NCBI RefSeq assembly: GCF_016861695.1
Contig: NZ_BOLP01000004.1
Coordinates: forward strand, 62,001-126,000
Reading direction: 5' to 3'
Source of the DNA: Levilactobacillus andaensis
Lineage (GTDB): Bacteria > Bacillota > Bacilli > Lactobacillales > Lactobacillaceae
Length of the DNA: 64,000 nt
Made by a program: the position numbers and the translations under genes. The first letter of the stretch is position 1. Each line of letters opens with the position of its first letter. The notes under the pieces were generated by a model that saw nothing but the letters and a program-made list of their open reading frames with translations, was not told the DNA's origin and ran no database searches. Positions 1 through 8,527 of the stretch are shown here, in pieces.

Positions 1-40
1 TCAAACAAAAGGTTACCGCTCAAAATTATTCAGACAAAAT

Positions 41-83
41 AAGGTGTTACTGAAGAAGTCAACCTCTTCAGTAACACCTTTTT
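41..83. terminator. Rho-independent terminator, probably bidirectional
   Basis: A 15-nt inverted repeat (AAGGTGTTACTGAAG and its complement) around an 8-nt loop is followed by a T run, with an A run on the other side. It lies just downstream of the minus-strand GH25-like gene and could also end a gene entering from the left. Confidence 0.8.
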
Positions 84-99
84 CATCTGTTTAATTAAA

Positions 100-864
100 T
101 TATTCCGTATACTTCGTCCAGGCCTGATGCGTTCCGTTGAAAACAGAGACGGCCACCGCGTGTTCCTGACCATCCTGTGTAATTGAGGCGTTGGCATCGT
201 ATTCGATGAACCGAATTTGTGCGGCGTGCCCGACCAAGTGACCACCGGCGATCCAGTAGTCCTGTTGCGGGAGAACCGGCTTCACGAACTGGTTCAACAC
301 CTGACGATTGGCTAAAACGACGATTCCCTGCTGGTAATGTTGCTGGAGCAAGTCAACCAACCGTTTTAACTTCTGTCCCTGAGCCGCCATGGTCGTGTTG
401 CCACTATTGTAATCGCCATAGTAACTCACATTGATGGCCAATGGCAACGACCCCGAGTCGGTTCCAACCGTTTCAACGACGTGTTCAAATTGGTGCTGCG
501 CCGTCGTGGTAAAACTAAATGTGTGCATGACGCCAACCTTAATGTCGGCCCCCTGCGAACGCGAATAGTTATCGCTGAAGTCATCGTCCGTATAGGTCGC
601 CCCGGAGGTTGCTTGCAGGTAAACGAACTGATGGTGCTTGGCTAACTGTTGAAAGTCGAGATAGCCGCTATCCTGGTTCACAATGACGCCACGGACCGGG
701 TAGTTGGCCAATTGCTGTTTCTGGTGAGCTTGCCACTGGAACCAGCCAAAACCAGCTACCAGCAAGACGATAATCAGGGCGCATAAGGCCCACCACCGAC
801 GTCGATGATGCCGATGAAAGGTATTCTCATATATTGGTTGATAGTCGCTTCGTTTCACCGTCAA
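100..864 (-). CDS. Membrane-anchored GH25 (lysozyme-like) domain protein, probably catalytically degenerate
   Basis: A 254-residue protein with a basic cytoplasmic N-terminus and one membrane segment at about residues 26-44, followed by an extracellular domain. The domain keeps the GH25 layout: a first strand near residue 57 (VRGVIVNQDSGYLDF), FVYLQATSGATYTD near 80-93, and LPLAINVSYYG further on. Active GH25 muramidases carry a catalytic Asp in the first strand, usually a Glu after the KAT motif, and a D-x-E motif later. Here those positions read I/V, S and N-x-S. It may therefore bind cell wall without cutting it. Family assignment is by pattern only. It appears monocistronic. Confidence 0.65.
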   Translation of the reverse strand: MTVKRSDYQPIYENTFHRHHRRRWWALCALIIVLLVAGFGWFQWQAHQKQQLANYPVRGVIVNQDSGYLDFQQLAKHHQFVYLQATSGATYTDDDFSDNYSRSQGADIKVGVMHTFSFTTTAQHQFEHVVETVGTDSGSLPLAINVSYYGDYNSGNTTMAAQGQKLKRLVDLLQQHYQQGIVVLANRQVLNQFVKPVLPQQDYWIAGGHLVGHAAQIRFIEYDANASITQDGQEHAVAVSVFNGTHQAWTKYTE

Positions 865-939
865 TCACCGTTCCCCTAACCTGGCTCGCTCCCCGGCCTA
901 GTCACCGGATAGCGGAATATTTCTATTATACCATGCCAA

Positions 940-1755
940 TTAGGATTCGTGGCGGGTCTGTTCGATCACATTGCGGACCCGCGTCATGACCTTATCAGTC
1001 CGTGAAGAAATGCGCAAGATGGTCATCATAAAAAGACTGTCAAGGATCGTCAACTGCGAAATCAACGAGTACATCCCCTCTGACCGGTACTTCACTTCAT
1101 CCGTCAATGAGAGGAAAGTCACGTCTGCAGCCTGGGCCAACGGCGATCCACTGTAACTAGTAATTGCTATAATGGTCACCCCACTGCGTTGAAGTTCCTT
1201 AACAATATGTAGCGTTTCGTGATTCCGACCTGAATGAGAAATCACAATCGCACAGTCTTCATCGGTCATTTTAGCCGCTTGCATCAACTGGATGTCATAA
1301 TCCGGATGATACATGACGTTCAATGACGTCCGAATAAACTTGTGGTACCCGTCCAATGCCGCCACGGATGATCCCCCGAGACCAAAGAAGGCCACGTTAC
1401 GGGAGTTGATCAATTTTAAGACCGCCCGGGCGAGATCTTTTTCGTTCAAAGCTTCATTCGTAGCGCGTAAGGAACTAATGGAGAAACCAAAAGTTTTGTT
1501 GGCAATCATGGCCAACGAATCCCCTTCTGCAAGTTCTGGAAACGAACTAGGCTGTTGTGGAGTCTCCTCGGTTGCCGTATGGGCCAATGCCATGGTAAAC
1601 TCCCGGTAGTTAGCGTAGTTCATTCGTTTAACGAACCTTGAAATCGTGGCTGTCGACACCCCGGTGGCGCTAGCCAACTCCTTGATGGTCATTTCACTGA
1701 CCAATGCTGGATTGTCTAATGCCAGCTGGGCCACCTTTTTTTCCGTGCGGGACAA
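940..1755 (-). CDS. RpiR-family transcriptional regulator (HTH + SIS), likely gluconate regulator
   Basis: The N-terminal HTH (MTIKELASATGVSTATISRF, residues 22-41) and C-terminal SIS sugar-phosphate domain (ISHSGRNHETL and neighbours) define the RpiR family. It is divergent from gnd-gntK-gntP, so regulation of that operon by a gluconate-derived phosphate is the natural inference. The start is doubtful. The first usual start codon in frame is TTG at 1755, which cuts into the conserved YDQLSRTEKKVA helix and has no ribosome site. The reading frame stays open upstream, with a purine-rich site (GGAAGGGGGG) 8 nt before an ATC codon at 1800-1798. Confidence 0.85.
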   Translation of the reverse strand: MSRTEKKVAQLALDNPALVSEMTIKELASATGVSTATISRFVKRMNYANYREFTMALAHTATEETPQQPSSFPELAEGDSLAMIANKTFGFSISSLRATNEALNEKDLARAVLKLINSRNVAFFGLGGSSVAALDGYHKFIRTSLNVMYHPDYDIQLMQAAKMTDEDCAIVISHSGRNHETLHIVKELQRSGVTIIAITSYSGSPLAQAADVTFLSLTDEVKYRSEGMYSLISQLTILDSLFMMTILRISSRTDKVMTRVRNVIEQTRHES

Positions 1756-1849
1756 CTGATCATACGTTCCGCGAATCTTCCCCGTCGTTGAGCGTGCGAT
1801 GGTCGCCGCCCCCCTTCCTCGATATTAATTTTAAAATTATTTCAGCTTT

Positions 1850-1902
1850 TGTAAACATTTTACATCATATGACTTGAAATGTGAAACTTTTTTACATATA
1901 AT
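1850..1902 (+). promoter_or_regulatory. gnd operon promoter with RpiR-type palindromes
   Basis: TTGAAA at 1874-1879 and TATAAT at 1897-1902 are separated by 17 nt. A perfect palindrome TGTAAA-CAT-TTTACA lies at 1850-1864. A related imperfect copy (TGTGAAACTTTTTTACA) fills the spacer at 1880-1896. Such a pair is a good candidate operator for the adjacent RpiR regulator. Confidence 0.65.
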
Positions 1903-1948
1903 ATTCCCTGTCAGAAAAATTTCGCATCTTGCAAAGGAGATTAATTTC

Positions 1949-2854
1949 ATGAAACTCGGATTGATTGGATTAGGTAAAATGGGGCTTAGCCTTGCAGAAA
2001 ACGCAATGGACCATAAGCACGAAATTGTTGGCTTTGACTTAAACAAGGACTTTGTCGACAAGGCTGTCGCTGCTGGTGCTGAAGGCGCTAACAGTTTGGA
2101 AGAAATGGTTGCTAAGTTACCTTCTCCTAAGATTGTTTGGGTAATGGTACCTGCCGGCAAGCCAACTGACTCAACGATCGAATCATTGAGCAACTTGTTA
2201 AGCAAGGGTGACATCTTAATCGATGGTGGGAACTCTTACTACAAGGACTCCTTACGTCACAACGAAATCCTTAAAGCCAAGGGCATCGACTTCTTTGACT
2301 GTGGGACTTCAGGTGGTATGGAAGGCGCACGTTCACACGGGAACTTCATGATCGGTGGAGACAACGCCGCTGCCTTCGAGAAACTTCGTCCATTGTACGA
2401 CGATATTTCCGAAGCTGATGGTTACCTTTATACGGGTAAGGCCGGCTCAGGTCACTACTTGAAGATGGTCCACAACGGGATTGAATATGGTGAAATGCAA
2501 GCCATCGCTGAAGGTTTCGAAGTCCTCGAAGCTTCCAAGTTCGACTACGACAACGAAGCCGTTGCTAAGGTTTGGAGTCACGGTTCAGTTATCCGCGGTT
2601 GGCTCATGGAACTTGCTGAAGAAGCCTTCGCTGCTGACCCAGAATTAGACAAGATTGCTGGTCGGATGCATGCTTCTGGTGAAGGTCAATGGACTGTTCA
2701 AGAAGGTTTAGACAGCCACGTACCAACGCCAGTTATCGCTTTATCATTAATGATGCGTTACCGTTCTATGCAAGATGACACCTTTACTGGTAAAGTTGTT
2801 TCAGCTTTACGTAACGGTTTTGGTGGCCACGCCATGGACAAGGCTGACAAGTAA
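1949..2854 (+). CDS. gnd: 6-phosphogluconate dehydrogenase, decarboxylating (short form)
   Basis: Oxidises and decarboxylates 6-phosphogluconate to ribulose 5-phosphate. At 301 residues it matches the short form of the family, not the ~470-residue form. It has a Rossmann motif at the N-terminus (GLIGLGKMGLSLAEN), the substrate signature DGGNSYYKDS, GTSGGMEGARSHG and KMVHNGIEYGEMQ. The start chosen is ATG at 1949, preceded by AAAGGAG; an upstream in-frame codon would add 25 residues lacking family similarity and overlap the promoter. It is the first gene of the gluconate operon, so it handles the product of GntK. Confidence 0.93.
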   Translation: MKLGLIGLGKMGLSLAENAMDHKHEIVGFDLNKDFVDKAVAAGAEGANSLEEMVAKLPSPKIVWVMVPAGKPTDSTIESLSNLLSKGDILIDGGNSYYKDSLRHNEILKAKGIDFFDCGTSGGMEGARSHGNFMIGGDNAAAFEKLRPLYDDISEADGYLYTGKAGSGHYLKMVHNGIEYGEMQAIAEGFEVLEASKFDYDNEAVAKVWSHGSVIRGWLMELAEEAFAADPELDKIAGRMHASGEGQWTVQEGLDSHVPTPVIALSLMMRYRSMQDDTFTGKVVSALRNGFGGHAMDKADK

Positions 2855-2903
2855 GCCTTTAAAAGAAACCACTTGTAACTCGTAACACGAAAGGAAGAGC
2901 ATT

Positions 2904-4454
2904 ATGGACTACATGATTGGGGTCGATATTGGGACGACCAGTGTCAAGACCGTACTTTACGATACTGCGGGTAAGATGCAAGGCTATTCAAACAACCTGT
3001 ATCCCCTCTATCAAGATGTGCCCGACATGGCCGAAGAAGATCCAGATGAAATCTTCTCCGCCATTATCGATGGGATGACCACGGTAATGCGCAAAGCAGA
3101 CTTGAAGAACGGCACGCTACACGGCGTTTCTTTCTCTGCTGCCATGCACAGCTTGATCTTATTAGATGATGATCATAAGCCTTTGACCCGAGCAATTACT
3201 TGGGCCGACAACCGGGCCGTTAAATACGCAGATGAATTGCGCGAAAACGGCGTCGGCAAACAACTTTACGAAAAGACTGGGACACCAATTCACCCAATGA
3301 CGCCGTTGAGCAAATTGATCTGGTTACGCAACGAACAACCAGACCTGTTCAACCAAGCACGTTGGTTCGTTGGTATCAAGGAATATGTCATCTACAAGTT
3401 GTTTGGTGTCTTACAAGAAGACTACTCAATTGCCAACGCAACTGGGCTGTTCAACATCTTCAACATGGACTGGGATGACCAAGCCCTCGAAGTTGCTGGG
3501 ATTACCCGTGACCAATTACCTAAGCTAGTTGACACCACTGACCAGATTACTGGGATGAAGGCCGACTATGCTGGTGTGATCGGCATGGACCCACAAACGC
3601 CATTTATCATGGGTGCCTCTGATGGTCCCCTGGCTAACTTGGGTGTCAACGCCATCGATCCTGGTGTCGTTGCCGTGACCATCGGAACTTCCGGTGCTGT
3701 CCGGGTCGTTACTGATAAGCCGAAGATTGATCCTAAGGGTCGGGTCTTCTGCTACTATCTGTCCAAAGATCACTGGGTCGTTGGTGGGCCGGTCAACAAC
3801 GGTGGGATCGTCTTCCGTTGGGTCCGTGACCAACTCTTCGCTCCAGAAAAGCTGACGGCGGAACAAATGCAGATTGACTCCTACGATCTCTTAACTGAAA
3901 TTGCAGCGAAGGTTCCTGCTGGTTCCGACGGTCTCATTTTCCACCCCTTCTTGGGTGGCGAACGGGCCCCAATCTGGGACGCTAATGCTCGTGGTTCCTT
4001 CTTTGGCTTGACCCGGACCCACTCTCGGGCTCACATGGTTCGTGCCGCACTTGAAGGAATCGTCTACAACCTGTACACCGTCATGTTGGCCCTCGAAGAA
4101 GTCGTTGGTAAGCCATCTAGTATCCAAGCAACCGGTGGGTTCGCCCGCTCTGCGCTTTGGCGTCAGATGTTAGCTGATATCTTCGAACAAGACGTCACGA
4201 TTCCAGAGAGTCCCGAAGGAACTGCTCTGGGTGCCGCTACGTTAGGCATGTATGCCTTAGGAATGATCGATGACTTGTCCGCCGTGAAGAACTTCATCGG
4301 TGTCTCCAACGTCCACCACCCTAATCCAGAAACCTTCCCCGCATACCGGGCCTTGGTTCCAATCTACATTCGCCTAAGTCGGCAGTTACAATCTGAATAC
4401 AAGAACATCGCTGAATATCAGCGTAAGTACGTTCACAAATCAGAGAAGAAATAG
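2904..4454 (+). CDS. gntK: Gluconate kinase (FGGY family)
   Basis: Phosphorylates gluconate to 6-phosphogluconate, the substrate of the gene upstream. The N-terminal ATPase fold begins DIGTTSVKTVLYD. The second domain carries the FGGY-type motifs (HPFLGGERAPIWDANARG at about 350 and ATGGFARSALWRQMLADI near 410). Length 516 fits the family. It starts 49 nt after gnd with an AAAGGAAG site. Other FGGY sugars are possible from sequence alone, but gnd and gntP on either side make gluconate the best call. Confidence 0.9.
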   Translation: MDYMIGVDIGTTSVKTVLYDTAGKMQGYSNNLYPLYQDVPDMAEEDPDEIFSAIIDGMTTVMRKADLKNGTLHGVSFSAAMHSLILLDDDHKPLTRAITWADNRAVKYADELRENGVGKQLYEKTGTPIHPMTPLSKLIWLRNEQPDLFNQARWFVGIKEYVIYKLFGVLQEDYSIANATGLFNIFNMDWDDQALEVAGITRDQLPKLVDTTDQITGMKADYAGVIGMDPQTPFIMGASDGPLANLGVNAIDPGVVAVTIGTSGAVRVVTDKPKIDPKGRVFCYYLSKDHWVVGGPVNNGGIVFRWVRDQLFAPEKLTAEQMQIDSYDLLTEIAAKVPAGSDGLIFHPFLGGERAPIWDANARGSFFGLTRTHSRAHMVRAALEGIVYNLYTVMLALEEVVGKPSSIQATGGFARSALWRQMLADIFEQDVTIPESPEGTALGAATLGMYALGMIDDLSAVKNFIGVSNVHHPNPETFPAYRALVPIYIRLSRQLQSEYKNIAEYQRKYVHKSEKK

Positions 4455-4562
4455 TTTTGCCAATTTAGTATTTTCAGAAAACTAACCCGATAAAATTATG
4501 GGTTTTGAAACTAAATTGTATACAAAACTTTACCAATCAAGTACAATGTGGTTAATCACATT

Positions 4563-4592
4563 GAAAAGCCAGTGTTTTCACGCTGGCTTTTC
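4563..4592 (+). terminator. Hairpin between gntK and gntP
   Basis: The stem GAAAAGCCAG/CTGGCTTTTC with a short loop sits 31 nt before gntP. It could act as a partial terminator or an mRNA-stabilising element that sets permease expression apart from the enzymes. Confidence 0.55.
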
Positions 4593-4623
4593 AAAATTTA
4601 CTAAATGAAAGGGCTTACTTATA

Positions 4624-5982
4624 ATGGAGCTTATAGCACTTTTAATCGGGGTCATCTTCTTATTGGTCCTCATCATCAAATTTAAGATCAATACTTTCGT
4701 TTCCCTGATTCTTACCTCTGTTCTGACAGCGATGCTGTTGGGAATGGACCTTACCAAAATTGCCACGACGATTGAGGCTGGGATTGGGAGCCAACTTGGC
4801 GAACTGTCCTTAGTCTTTGGATTTGGTGCCATGCTGGGTCGGTTAGTTGCCGATGCCGGTGGGGCCTACGTAATTGCCACGACGCTGATCGATAAATTCG
4901 GGAAACAACGACTGCAATTAGCCATTATGTTAGCATCATTTATTCTTGGGATTGCTTTGTTCTTCGAAGTTGGGATGGTTCTGTTGATCCCTATCGTCTT
5001 CGCCATTGCCGTTGAAGCCGAAGTGCCAATTCTCTACTTGGGGATTTCCATGGCGGCCGCTTTGTCCGTTACCCACGGTTTCTTACCACCTCACCCGGCC
5101 CCAGTTGCCATTGCGCAAGTCTTGGGCGCCAACGATGGTAAGGTTCTCTTGTTCGGTTTAGTCGTTGCGATTCCTGCAGCCATTGTTGCCGGGCCAATGT
5201 TCACCAAGCTTGCTCAAAAGTTTGCACCAGCTGCCTTTGAACGTAAAGGTAACTTATCTTCATTGGGTGAAGTTAAGACCTTCAAGCCTTCCGAAGCACC
5301 TAGCTTTGGCCTGTCCGTACTGACTTCCCTCTTCCCAGTTATCTTGATGGCCATCACGACCATCTACAAGATGACGGTCGACGGTGGGGCAACACCTACC
5401 AAGAACGCTTCGCTGTTGGATCAAATCGTTGCCTTGATTGGTGACCCAGCCATCGCGATGTTGATTTCACTGCTCGTTGCCATGTTTACCATGGGCTGGG
5501 GTCGGAACCGTAAGACCGCAGACATCATGGCAACCTTGGAAAACGCCGTTAAGTCAATCGCTATGCTGCTGTTAGTTATCGGTGGTGGTGGGGCCTTCAA
5601 GCAAGTCCTCATCGATGGTGGTGTTGGTAAAGAAGTTGCTAAACTCTTCATTGACTCCAACATGTCCCCACTGATCTTAGGGTGGTTAGTCGCCGTGGTT
5701 CTCCGTGTTGCTTTGGGTTCCGCAACCGTTTCTGCTTTGACTGCTGCCGGGATTGTGGCCCCACTGATGGCCCAATCCGGTGTTGACCCTGCTCTGATGG
5801 TTCTGGCCATTGGTGCTGGTTCCTTAGCCGCATCTCACGTGAACGATGCCGGGTTCTGGATGTTCAGAGAATACTTTGATTTAACTGTTAAGCAAACGTT
5901 GAGTATTTGGACGGTACTGGAAACCGTGATTTCCATCGTCGGGATACTGATCGTGCTGATTTTAAACATGGCATTCCATTAA
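4624..5982 (+). CDS. gntP: GntP-family gluconate:H+ symporter
   Basis: A 452-residue, strongly hydrophobic multi-pass membrane protein of the GntP family. It has the conserved GLVVAIPAAIVAGPMF and SHVNDAGFWMFREYFDLTVKQT segments typical of gluconate permeases. It completes the uptake-phosphorylation-oxidation set with gntK and gnd, feeding the phosphoketolase/pentose route. The ATG start follows GAAAGGGC. It ends 34 nt before a probable terminator. Confidence 0.93.
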   Translation: MELIALLIGVIFLLVLIIKFKINTFVSLILTSVLTAMLLGMDLTKIATTIEAGIGSQLGELSLVFGFGAMLGRLVADAGGAYVIATTLIDKFGKQRLQLAIMLASFILGIALFFEVGMVLLIPIVFAIAVEAEVPILYLGISMAAALSVTHGFLPPHPAPVAIAQVLGANDGKVLLFGLVVAIPAAIVAGPMFTKLAQKFAPAAFERKGNLSSLGEVKTFKPSEAPSFGLSVLTSLFPVILMAITTIYKMTVDGGATPTKNASLLDQIVALIGDPAIAMLISLLVAMFTMGWGRNRKTADIMATLENAVKSIAMLLLVIGGGGAFKQVLIDGGVGKEVAKLFIDSNMSPLILGWLVAVVLRVALGSATVSALTAAGIVAPLMAQSGVDPALMVLAIGAGSLAASHVNDAGFWMFREYFDLTVKQTLSIWTVLETVISIVGILIVLILNMAFH

Positions 5983-6016
5983 ATTCTAATTTCTGACAGA
6001 TCAATTCGAGTTTATG

Positions 6017-6047
6017 AGGGTTGGGACAAAGGTCCTGACCCTTTTTT
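6017..6047 (+). terminator. Terminator after gntP
   Basis: An imperfect hairpin (AGGGT...GGGACAAAGGTCC...ACCCT) is followed by six T residues. It closes the gluconate operon. Confidence 0.6.
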
Positions 6048-6076
6048 GGTGGTGTTAGTGATGGATTGACTAAAAA

Positions 6077-6275
6077 TGGCCGCACTCCGGCTGCCAAGGA
6101 TTACGCCTGCTGTGGGGACGCTTCAGCCTGGAAGAACACCAGTCTTCTCGCTCGTTTTGAAGCCACGTAAAACCCACGTGTCTTCAAAGACGCCCATGGT
6201 GTAGGTCGGAAAAGAATTCCGACCAACGCCATTACCACGGCTGGCTGCATCCCTGTCCTCCTCTGGCTCTGATAG
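6077..6275 (+). repeat. Long intergenic hairpin repeat, family A, copy 1
   Basis: About 200 nt starting GCACTCCGGCTGCCAAGG and ending near GCTGCATCCCTGTCCTCCTCTGGCT, so the ends are imperfect inverted copies. It shares long blocks with 60431-60632 (CGCCTGCTGTGGGGACGCTTC; GGAAGAACACCAGTCTTCTC) and, inverted, with 6730-6885 and 53935-54125. It encodes no recognisable protein. Confidence 0.75.
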
Positions 6276-6729
6276 TGCTCTACCATAACATGGGTTAGAA
6301 CCATTGTCAGTCCGACATTAAACCGTTCCGCTTCAACTCGATAGATACGTATTGAACGTCCGCAATAAACTAGTTTAAATGAGAAGTCGGTCGCCTTCAC
6401 TCGACAGATTGGTCTTAACTAGTCGACTAGTTATTGGGTAATCATCCCCTCTTATAGTGTTATCTATTTCTGACTTGAATTGGTAATTGGTCACCAATAT
6501 CACACATAGCCATAATTACCAGCCGTATTTAAACGGTGAATTATCCGTTCTCTATGCAGTTAATCCCCGTGTGCGCCGTACCATCTCTGCAACCCAAGCG
6601 ATATGGCCATCACCCCCACTAGTAGTACAAGTTGAAAATGTTTCCCATAACAATAATATCAGTGCAAACCAATCAAACTGCCAGAGACATCTTGAAAATT
6701 AACGCGCCCCTAATCTTTAACGCTCGGTC
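6276..6729. other. Non-coding stretch between two inverted family A repeats
   Basis: About 450 nt between repeat copies in opposite orientation. It has short open frames without ribosome sites or family similarity, and I see no RNA gene in it. Confidence 0.5.
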
Positions 6730-6885
6730 GCAGTAAAGCTCACCCTTAGCCGAAGGAGGCCAGAGATGGAGGTGGTGTTAACTGGCGTTTTCGGCCAGTT
6801 TACAGCACGTTCGACTTGAAGCCCGCTTCTCAGGCTGAAGCGTCCCACACAGCAAGCGTAATTCCTGGCAGACGCAGGCGAACAA
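6730..6885 (-). repeat. Long intergenic hairpin repeat, family A, copy 2 (inverted)
   Basis: The reverse complement contains CTGCCAGGAATTACGCTTGCTGTG, GGGACGCTTCAGCCTG and CTGGCCTCCTTCGGCTAAG, matching family A copies at 6077 and 60431. Its centre is diverged and shorter. It faces copy 1 across 450 nt. Confidence 0.7.
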
Positions 6886-6969
6886 TTCTAGTCAATCTCG
6901 CACTGAACCAATCACCAAAATTTCTTAGTGAATTTTCACAAAGTCCTCCGCAAGACGTTTAGATTACGT

Positions 6970-6977
6970 GCTATAAT
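6970..6977 (+). promoter_or_regulatory. Extended -10 promoter of the amino-acid permease
   Basis: TGCTATAAT, an extended -10 element (TG-N-TATAAT), lies about 42 nt before the TTG start. No good -35 box is visible, as is common for extended -10 promoters. Confidence 0.5.
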
Positions 6978-7018
6978 GGTTGAATCAGTCATTTGAGAGC
7001 AGAGAGAGGAGTTTTACT

Positions 7019-8335
7019 TTGGCAAAGGAGTTACGCCGTGAAATCGGCACGTTTACCGCCCTAGCGACCGTGATGGGAACCGTTATCGGTGGTGGGGTAT
7101 TCTTTAAAACGGCTAGTGTGGTGGCCGCCAACCACTCCGCTAACATGACCCTCGCCGCCTGGATCTTAGGTGGCCTCCTGACTATCTGTGCTGGTCTGAC
7201 CAGTGCGGAGCTGGCGGCGGCTATTCCGCGGACCGGTGGCGCCATGCGGTACCTCGAGTACGCCTACGGCAAACCCGTGGGCTTTTTGATGGGCTGGGCA
7301 CAAATGCTGGTCTACTACCCGGCCAACATTGCCGCGCTATCCATCATTTTTGGCGTGCAGTTCGTTGCCCTCTTCCATTTGGCAGCGGCTTGGCAGCTAC
7401 CCGTGGCTATTCTGTGTGGCCTCAGTATTACCGGCCTCAACTTTCTGGGTGCCAAAGTCGGTGGAACCGTCCAGTCTATCGCCCTGATTTTTAAATTAAT
7501 TCCCATCATCGTCATTGTCGTCTTTGGACTCTTCGCTCCGGCACAGACGACGATTCAGCTTTGGCCCATTAGCACTGGCGACCATATCGGTTGGGGCAGT
7601 GCCTTTTCCTCCAGCCTGTTGGCCACGATGTTCGCCTACGATGGCTGGATCAGCATTGGGAACATTGCTGGTGAAATGAAGCATCCGGAACGCGACCTAC
7701 CACGAGCCATTATCTTAGGGTTGGCCCTGATCACCGTGGTCTACACGCTGATCAACCTGGTCTTCTTGAAGACTCTGCCGATCGACCTGATCGCGGGTAA
7801 TCAAAATGCAGCGGCCGACGCCTCCATGAAGCTATTTGGCCAACTTGGCGGCAAACTGGTCACCATCGGGATTCTCATCTCCGTTTATGGTGCCATCAAC
7901 GGCTATACGTTGACCGGGATGCGCGTGCCATTTGCCATGGCGGAAGAAGATAGCCTGCCATTCTCGAAATACTTTCGGCGGCTCTCCCGGCGGACCTATG
8001 TGCCCTACTTTGCGGGAAGCGTTCAGTTCGGCATTGCCCTGATCATGATGTTCATGGGCAACTTCGATGTTTTGACCGACATGCTGGTCTTCGTCATGTG
8101 GGTCTTCAACTGCCTCATCTTCCTGGCCGTGTTCAAATTGCGACGCAAGGAACCCGAACTCAATCGGCCTTACCAGGTTCCATGGTATCCCGTAATTCCG
8201 CTGATTGCACTGGTTGGTGGTATCTTCATTATCGTCACGACGTTGGTGACCGAAACGGGACTGGCCGTGACGGGCCTCGCCCTCACCGCGATTGGCTTGC
8301 CCATTTATTTCTGGCATCAAAAACGCACAAATTAA
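7019..8335 (+). CDS. APC-superfamily amino-acid permease (SteT/LAT-like)
   Basis: About 438 residues with roughly twelve membrane segments. The first helix carries the APC substrate motif GTVIGGGVFF, and ELAAAIPRTGGAMRYLEYAYG follows. It resembles serine/threonine exchangers of the SteT group, but the substrate cannot be fixed from sequence. I chose the TTG start at 7019 because GAGAGGAG lies 7 nt upstream and the product then begins MAKELRREIGTFTA, as in homologues; an upstream ATG at 6980 lacks a site. It is monocistronic, with a strong terminator. Confidence 0.85.
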   Translation: MAKELRREIGTFTALATVMGTVIGGGVFFKTASVVAANHSANMTLAAWILGGLLTICAGLTSAELAAAIPRTGGAMRYLEYAYGKPVGFLMGWAQMLVYYPANIAALSIIFGVQFVALFHLAAAWQLPVAILCGLSITGLNFLGAKVGGTVQSIALIFKLIPIIVIVVFGLFAPAQTTIQLWPISTGDHIGWGSAFSSSLLATMFAYDGWISIGNIAGEMKHPERDLPRAIILGLALITVVYTLINLVFLKTLPIDLIAGNQNAAADASMKLFGQLGGKLVTIGILISVYGAINGYTLTGMRVPFAMAEEDSLPFSKYFRRLSRRTYVPYFAGSVQFGIALIMMFMGNFDVLTDMLVFVMWVFNCLIFLAVFKLRRKEPELNRPYQVPWYPVIPLIALVGGIFIIVTTLVTETGLAVTGLALTAIGLPIYFWHQKRTN

Positions 8336-8336
8336 A

Positions 8337-8373
8337 AAAAACGGGTCTGGGACAAAAGTCCCAGACCCGTTTT
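8337..8373 (+). terminator. Terminator after the permease
   Basis: A 13-bp perfect stem ACGGGTCTGGGAC/GTCCCAGACCCGT with loop AAAA is followed by TTTT. Confidence 0.9.
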
Positions 8374-8527
8374 GCGCTCCGAACGTATATGGCGGAAACA
8401 TGCGACAAAAGGCAGTCAACTCCGCTTAACCCCGATAGACAAACAATCCAAAACCGGGATTATTCGTCTATCGACGTTAATGCTCATTGACTAACCGCCT
8501 TCTGTCTCACTCTCGATTTTTTAATTT

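Noticed and set aside
6101-6400. Open frame of about 99 codons on the minus strand
   Set aside because: It runs across a family A repeat, lacks a ribosome site and has no protein-like pattern.
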